In this document: in pieces, positions 43,011 through 46,738 of the stretch
How the letters are laid out: every line of letters starts with the position of its first letter
Position numbering within the stretch: the stretch's first letter is position 1
From: an uncultured Ruminococcus sp.
GTDB taxonomy: Bacteria; Bacillota; Clostridia; Oscillospirales; Ruminococcaceae
NCBI GenBank assembly: GCA_947624295.1
Contig: CANQJV010000014.1
Span: forward strand, 1 to 46,738
Direction: 5' to 3'
DNA length: 46,738 nt
The notes under the pieces: generated by a model
The model's database searches: none
What the model saw: the letters and a program-made list of their open reading frames with translations, nothing else
Told to the model about the DNA's origin: nothing
Position numbers and translations under genes: made by a program

Positions 43011-43874
43011 ATGTTAGTTTCAGCTACAGAAATGCTTAAAAAAGCAAGAGAGGGTAAGTACGCAGTAGGTCAATTCAATATCAACAACCTTGAATGGACT
43101 AAAGCTATTCTCCTCACAGCTCAGGAGTGCAATTCTCCCGTTATCCTCGGCGTGTCAGAAGGCGCAGGCAAGTATATGACAGGTTTCACTACTGTTGCAG
43201 CTATGGTTGCAGCTATGGACAAATCTCTCGGTATTACAGTACCTGTTGCTCTCCACCTCGACCACGGTTCATATGAGGGCTGCTATAAGTGCATCAAGGC
43301 AGGATTTACTTCAATCATGTTCGACGGTTCACATTTCCCGATTGAGGAAAATATCGCAAAAACTACTGAACTTGTAAACGTTGCTCATCAGCTCGGTCTT
43401 TCTATCGAGGCTGAAGTCGGTTCAATCGGCGGTGAAGAAGACGGTGTTGTTGGTATGGGCGAATGTGCAGACCCAAATGAATGCAAAATGATTGCAGACC
43501 TCGGTGTTGATTTCCTCGCCGCAGGTATCGGTAATATTCACGGTAAGTATCCTGAAAACTGGGCAGGTCTTAGTTTCGAAACTCTTGCTGCTGTAAATGA
43601 AAAAGTCGGCGAAATGCCTCTTGTTCTTCACGGCGGTACAGGTATTCCGGACGATATGATTAAAAAGGCTATTTCACTTGGCGTTGCTAAAATCAATGTA
43701 AATACAGAATGTCAGCTTTCATTCCAGGAGGCAACAAGAAAATACATTGAAGAAGGCAAAGACCAGCAGGGTAAAGGTTTCGACCCGAGAAAACTCCTTA
43801 ATCCCGGATTTGAGGCTATTAAGGCTAAAGTTAAGGAGAAAATGGAACTTTTCGGAAGTGTTGACAAGGCTTAA
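43011..43874 (+). CDS. fba: Class II fructose-1,6-bisphosphate aldolase
   Basis: 287 residues. Zinc-dependent cleavage of fructose 1,6-bisphosphate in glycolysis. Metal and catalytic motifs: LHLDHGSYE, EAEVGSIGGEEDG, GIGNIHGKY and VLHGGTGIPDD, with NVNTECQ for phosphate binding. AGGAGG precedes the ATG. Monocistronic, with its own promoter and terminator. Codon use is biased toward preferred codons, as expected for high expression. Confidence 0.97.
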   Translation: MLVSATEMLKKAREGKYAVGQFNINNLEWTKAILLTAQECNSPVILGVSEGAGKYMTGFTTVAAMVAAMDKSLGITVPVALHLDHGSYEGCYKCIKAGFTSIMFDGSHFPIEENIAKTTELVNVAHQLGLSIEAEVGSIGGEEDGVVGMGECADPNECKMIADLGVDFLAAGIGNIHGKYPENWAGLSFETLAAVNEKVGEMPLVLHGGTGIPDDMIKKAISLGVAKINVNTECQLSFQEATRKYIEEGKDQQGKGFDPRKLLNPGFEAIKAKVKEKMELFGSVDKA

Positions 43875-43892
43875 TCAATTCCGAATATCAGT

Positions 43893-43924
43893 AAAGGCAC
43901 TTCTTTTGTCGGAAGTGCCTTTTA
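43893..43924 (+). terminator. Terminator of fba
   Basis: Perfect 11-base stem (AAAGGCACTTC with GAAGTGCCTTT), 8-base loop and T-run. Confidence 0.85.
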
Positions 43925-43968
43925 TTTAGCAAAATATAACAGAATAATCAGGGAAAGAAGTTGATATA

Positions 43969-44532
43969 TTGACGGAATTTACAAAACAAGCAATAAGAAA
44001 TTCATGTATAAAACTCCTGAACGAAAAACCGTATAATCAGATTACAGTCAAGGATATTGTTGAGGATTGCGGAATAAACCGTAATTCTTTTTACTACCAT
44101 TACCATGATTTGCCGTCACTTATTGAGGAAATTGTTAAAGATGAGGCAGACAGGCTGATTCAGAATTATTCTGGTACAGAAAGCATTGAGGAAGGACTGA
44201 ACGCCGCTATATCTTTTGCATTGCAAAATAAAAAAGCTGTTCTTCATATTCATCAGTCCGCAAACCGTGAAATGTATGAACAGTACCTCTGGAAAATGTG
44301 CAACCATGTTTCGGAAACTTTCGTGAACATGATTTCTTCAGGGTATTCAATATCAGAACAGGATAAGCAAATTATAATAAGATTCCATAAATGCGAGTGT
44401 TTCGGCCTGATTATGGATTGGCTTAACAGCGGTATGAAAAGCGATATTACTGATAATATTCACCGTTTATGCGAATTGCGTAAGGGTATGACAATGGAAA
44501 TGTTCAGGCGGTGCGAAAATGAAAATAAGTAA
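43969..44532 (+). CDS. TetR-family transcriptional regulator
   Basis: 187 residues from a TTG start; no ATG is available nearby and the site GGGAAAGAAG is modest. N-terminal HTH: ITVKDIVEDCGINRNSFYYHY (first 20 shown as ITVKDIVEDCGINRNSFYYH), a typical TetR recognition helix with the YYHY signature. The C-terminal ligand or dimer domain resembles the DhaS-like TetR_C group. Target and ligand unknown; no divergent partner gene is present. Confidence 0.88.
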   Translation: MTEFTKQAIRNSCIKLLNEKPYNQITVKDIVEDCGINRNSFYYHYHDLPSLIEEIVKDEADRLIQNYSGTESIEEGLNAAISFALQNKKAVLHIHQSANREMYEQYLWKMCNHVSETFVNMISSGYSISEQDKQIIIRFHKCECFGLIMDWLNSGMKSDITDNIHRLCELRKGMTMEMFRRCENENK

Positions 44533-44539
44533 ATTGCGA

Positions 44540-44574
44540 AATAACAGCGTATTATACAAAAATACGCTGTTATT
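44540..44574. terminator. Bidirectional hairpin between TetR gene and pyrE
   Basis: Perfect 14-base stem (AATAACAGCGTATT with AATACGCTGTTATT) and a 7-base loop between convergent genes. T-runs are short, so termination strength is uncertain. Confidence 0.7.
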
Positions 44575-44592
44575 ATTATGATTTTTGTGCAA

Positions 44593-45243
44593 TTATACCC
44601 CGTAAGTTGCTCTGTATTCAAGCATTTTGTCAAGATATTCTTTACCATCAACAACTCCGTCCCTGATAGCGTTTATAATATCTTCCATTGTGACAATCGG
44701 GTAAACTGTAACGCCAAAATCACGCTTGACTTCCTGTACAGCTGACATTTCGCCTGTACCTTTTTCCTGACGGTCAACAGTTATAACCATTCCCGTTACA
44801 TCAACATTAGCAGCTGATTTGAGCTTCGGCATAGACTCACGAAGGGCTTTCCCTGAAGTCATTACATCGTCAATTATAATAACTTTTTCGCCGTCTGTGA
44901 GTTTTTTACCAACAAACATACCGCCTTCACCATGGTCTTTTGCCTCTTTGCGGTCGAAACAGTACGAAACATCAACACCGAATTTGTTACTCAACGCAAC
45001 AACAGCAGATACCACAAGCGGAATGCCTTTATAAGCAGGTCCGAAAAGAGTTTCAACAGGTATGTTGTTTGCGTGAATGCATTCAGCGTAGTATTCCCCG
45101 AGTTTAGCAAGTTGTGCGCCTGTTTTGTAGTTACCGCAGTTGATGAAATAAGGAGCAATTCTACCGCTTTTCAACGTAAATTCGCCAAACGTAAGTACAC
45201 CGCAGTCAACCATAAATTCAATAAAACTTTCTTTGTAGGTCAT
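44593..45243 (-). CDS. pyrE: Orotate phosphoribosyltransferase
   Basis: 216 residues from the ATG at 45243, preceded by GGGAGGT; a longer frame passes over the promoter. Joins orotate to PRPP to make OMP. PRPP-binding motif VIIIDDVMTSGKALRE, start TLKSGRIAPYFINCG, and loop LFGPAYKGIPL. It stands alone here, away from other pyr genes. Confidence 0.96.
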   Translation of the reverse strand: MTYKESFIEFMVDCGVLTFGEFTLKSGRIAPYFINCGNYKTGAQLAKLGEYYAECIHANNIPVETLFGPAYKGIPLVVSAVVALSNKFGVDVSYCFDRKEAKDHGEGGMFVGKKLTDGEKVIIIDDVMTSGKALRESMPKLKSAANVDVTGMVITVDRQEKGTGEMSAVQEVKRDFGVTVYPIVTMEDIINAIRDGVVDGKEYLDKMLEYRATYGV

Positions 45244-45276
45244 AAATTTTTTACCTCCCATAATTTCTATAATAAT

Positions 45277-45305
45277 ATTATACACTATAATGCTGAAAAT
45301 GTCAA
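45277..45305 (-). promoter_or_regulatory. Promoter of pyrE
   Basis: On the minus strand, perfect TTGACA (45305-45300), 17-base spacer, perfect TATAAT (45282-45277). No PyrR-type leader hairpin was recognised in the short 5' region. Confidence 0.8.
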
Positions 45306-45432
45306 TGACATTATATGAAAACTTATTTTTTCTGTTATCTGCGTTGTCAATATATATAACCCAAAAAGCAGACCATACGCATGAAAATTTAATCATTCCT
45401 GAAAGAGAATATTGTAACTATTTTGTAACTTG

Positions 45433-46245
45433 TTATAGAGAAAGAACGTAATCAAGAGGACTAAAAGAAACAACCATGCGTTTTTGTCTCATAGATTTGA
45501 CTTTTCCATTCATAAAAACAGCCTGTTTCAGGGCAGTAAGACACCATTTGCGGATAATATTTTGATTCTCAGCGGCAGTTTTATTCAGCGTATGATTCTG
45601 ATCTTCTTTGAATGTGACATCAAGCTGCCAATGCATTGCTTCAACCGACCAATGTCCTCTAACAGCACGTGAAAACAGTTCAATATTAGGATTCAGACTT
45701 GATAAGTAATATCTTCTTTCGGTAACTCCGTTATGTGTTTACGGATAACCATACCTATGCTTTTTAAGCCTTTCCATTTTTCACTGCCGTTTAACCAATG
45801 GATATTACTTGTTTGATAATATTCCCTCACATCTGCATTTCCGTGATTCTTTTCAGATGTATGATAATAATCTCCTTTTGTTTTGATTTCTTTTAAGTGA
45901 TCAGTATCTTCAAAATATAAAGAGATTTCTTCAAACAGCACTTTATGATTTTCTTTCACTGCAAGAACATAATTTCCTCTTTTGTTGTTTATTTTTTCTG
46001 CTATTGCTGTTTGTGTTCCCATAGCATCAATTGTTACAACTGAGTTTTTTATGTTAATTTTGTCAAGAAGTTTCGGTATTGCTGTGATTTCATTACTTTT
46101 TTCATTGACTCTCTGCTGTCCCATGCTGTATCCGTCTTCTCGATTCCATGCAGTTATGATATGATTAGGTTTTTCACCATTTTTTGTATTCCCACGCATT
46201 GTTTTTCCATCTATTGCGATTATCTTTTTCAGTTTTTCTTTATGG
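45433..46245 (-). pseudogene. ISAs1-family transposase, truncated and frameshifted
   Basis: DDE transposase remnant of about 270 codons. In the first frame: IIAIDGKTMRGN, then VVTIDAMGTQTAIAEKI and YVLAVKENHK, the ISAs1/H-repeat catalytic core. Near 45725-45735 the reading frame shifts by one base. The second frame continues VTERRYYLSSLNPNIE, then AVRGHWSVEAMHWQLDVTF and ends MRQKRMVVSFSPLDYVLSL at 45433. The first ~100 residues of a normal ISAs1 protein are missing; upstream of HKEKLKK the frame stops at unrelated DNA near 46246. Terminal inverted repeats could not be assigned. Not functional as read. Confidence 0.88.
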
Positions 46246-46349
46246 ATACATTAGGCATTAGAGGAACCAGAGAGGACAGAGTGTTTATTCAGACAAGAAT
46301 CTCCTCTCAGTACCTTAGCCAGTACAATGCAACATACCCCTCAGCTTAA
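46246..46349 (+). pseudogene. 3' remnant of an unidentified gene
   Basis: A short frame encoding TLGIRGTREDRVFIQTRI then SSQYLSQYNATYPSA and stop. It begins at the junction with the broken transposase. Its frame continues only into antisense transposase sequence, so its own 5' part is missing. The TAA overlaps an ATG at 46349. Family not recognised; it probably belonged to the same cluster as the following methyltransferase gene. Confidence 0.45.
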
Positions 46350-46368
46350 TGATTAGGAGTAGTAAACA

Positions 46369-46738
46369 ATGGCAGATAAAAGAAAAAACAATAGCACTTA
46401 TCGACTCACTGAAATCAACTTGCCAGACTTATGGTATGGGAAATGATGGTAACGAGTATAAGATCATCACTCAGGTATTCCTATATAAGTATCTGAATGA
46501 TAAGTTTGGCTATGAGATCAAGAAGTTCGATGAGCGTATTGCTAAGGCTGAAAAGTGGGAAATTGCCTATTCGAAAATGTCGAAAGATGAACGTGAGGAC
46601 TTGTTTGACACGATGAATCTGGATATTCCTCGTCTGAATCCTGAACACCTTATCTCACACCTGTGGAATCAGCAGGCAAAGGGCGATTTTGACCTTATTT
46701 TCGACCAGACAATGATTGATATTGCCGACTTGAATATA
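46369..46738 (+). CDS. hsdM: Type I restriction-modification methyltransferase subunit, 5' end, apparent frame error at start
   Basis: The frame from 46376 encodes ALIDSLKSTCQTYGMGNDGN, then EYKIITQVFLYKYLNDKFGY, the N-terminal helical domain typical of HsdM, and runs off the right edge. The best start is the ATG at 46369 with AGGAGT at 46355-46360, but it is one base out of frame. It reads MADK and leaves the HsdM frame in an A4-G-A6 tract (46378-46388), stopping early. Deleting one A restores MADKEKTIALIDSL. The in-frame ATG at 46349 has no ribosome binding site but overlaps the upstream stop. Codon use (AAG, ATC, CTG) differs from the rest of the window, suggesting transfer. Confidence 0.8.

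Noticed and set aside
45303..45432. Terminal inverted repeat of the ISAs1 remnant
   Set aside because: CAG-containing stretches near 45368 and 45400 were considered, but with the other end of the element deleted no pair can be matched.

Overview
The window is AT-rich, gram-positive-type DNA with strong ribosome binding sites and near-consensus TTGACA/TATAAT promoters. It most resembles a Ruminococcus-like member of the Oscillospiraceae (Clostridia). The basis for this is inference from gene content: three secreted proteins with dockerin modules (one also carrying a serpin), Thr-rich linkers in surface proteins, a PhoH-YbeY-Era-YqzL-RecO-MutS2 block, and many c-di-GMP and two-component signalling proteins. 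No tRNA, rRNA or CRISPR array was seen.

Layout. 1-652: 5' part of gap, running off the left edge. 1002-8115: a possible degenerate kinase-like protein, then a CYTH protein and the housekeeping run phoH, ybeY, era, yqzL, recO, mutS2. 8230-10105: a REC-HD-GYP-PAS response regulator and an HPt protein. 10163-11880 (minus): an ECF sigma factor and a Thr-rich membrane protein that is probably its anti-sigma partner. 12054-16130 (minus): two secreted dockerin proteins, the second an LRR-dockerin-serpin. 16486-19745 (minus): a small membrane protein with rarA, then glyA. 19807-25018 (minus): aroB, aroA and a chorismate synthase homologue lacking its catalytic motifs, then DUF4364, two small ORFs and a third dockerin protein, closely packed like one operon. 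25398-31689: a PrsA-like lipoprotein, a DUF1292 protein, a tandem pair of COG0523/CobW-type GTPases (the second fused to a DUF1980-like domain), proC, and two membrane proteins (SpoIIM-like and DUF624). 31732-33428 (minus): a Gpi18-like mannosyltransferase and dCMP deaminase. 33805-38226: a c-di-GMP trio of EAL phosphodiesterase, Cache-GGDEF cyclase and orphan sugar-binding lipoprotein. 38275-42811 (minus): a Bce-type antimicrobial-peptide sensing and detoxification module with a clear operator dyad. 43011-45243: fba, a TetR regulator and pyrE. 45433-46245: a broken ISAs1-type transposase. 46246-46738: a foreign-looking end with the start of a type I methyltransferase gene whose best start is out of frame.

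The main unlabelled structure is a family of ~163-bp elements at 16155, 18288 and 33506. They have ~16-bp imperfect terminal inverted repeats and 4-bp target duplications, as expected of a MITE. One copy sits just upstream of the dockerin/serpin pair. A second, unrelated ~160-bp inverted-repeat element lies between aroB and the PrsA-like gene. The most unusual proteins are the motif-less AroC, the LRR-dockerin-serpin, the two atypical CobW-type GTPases, and the binding protein that overlaps a diguanylate cyclase gene with no transporter nearby.
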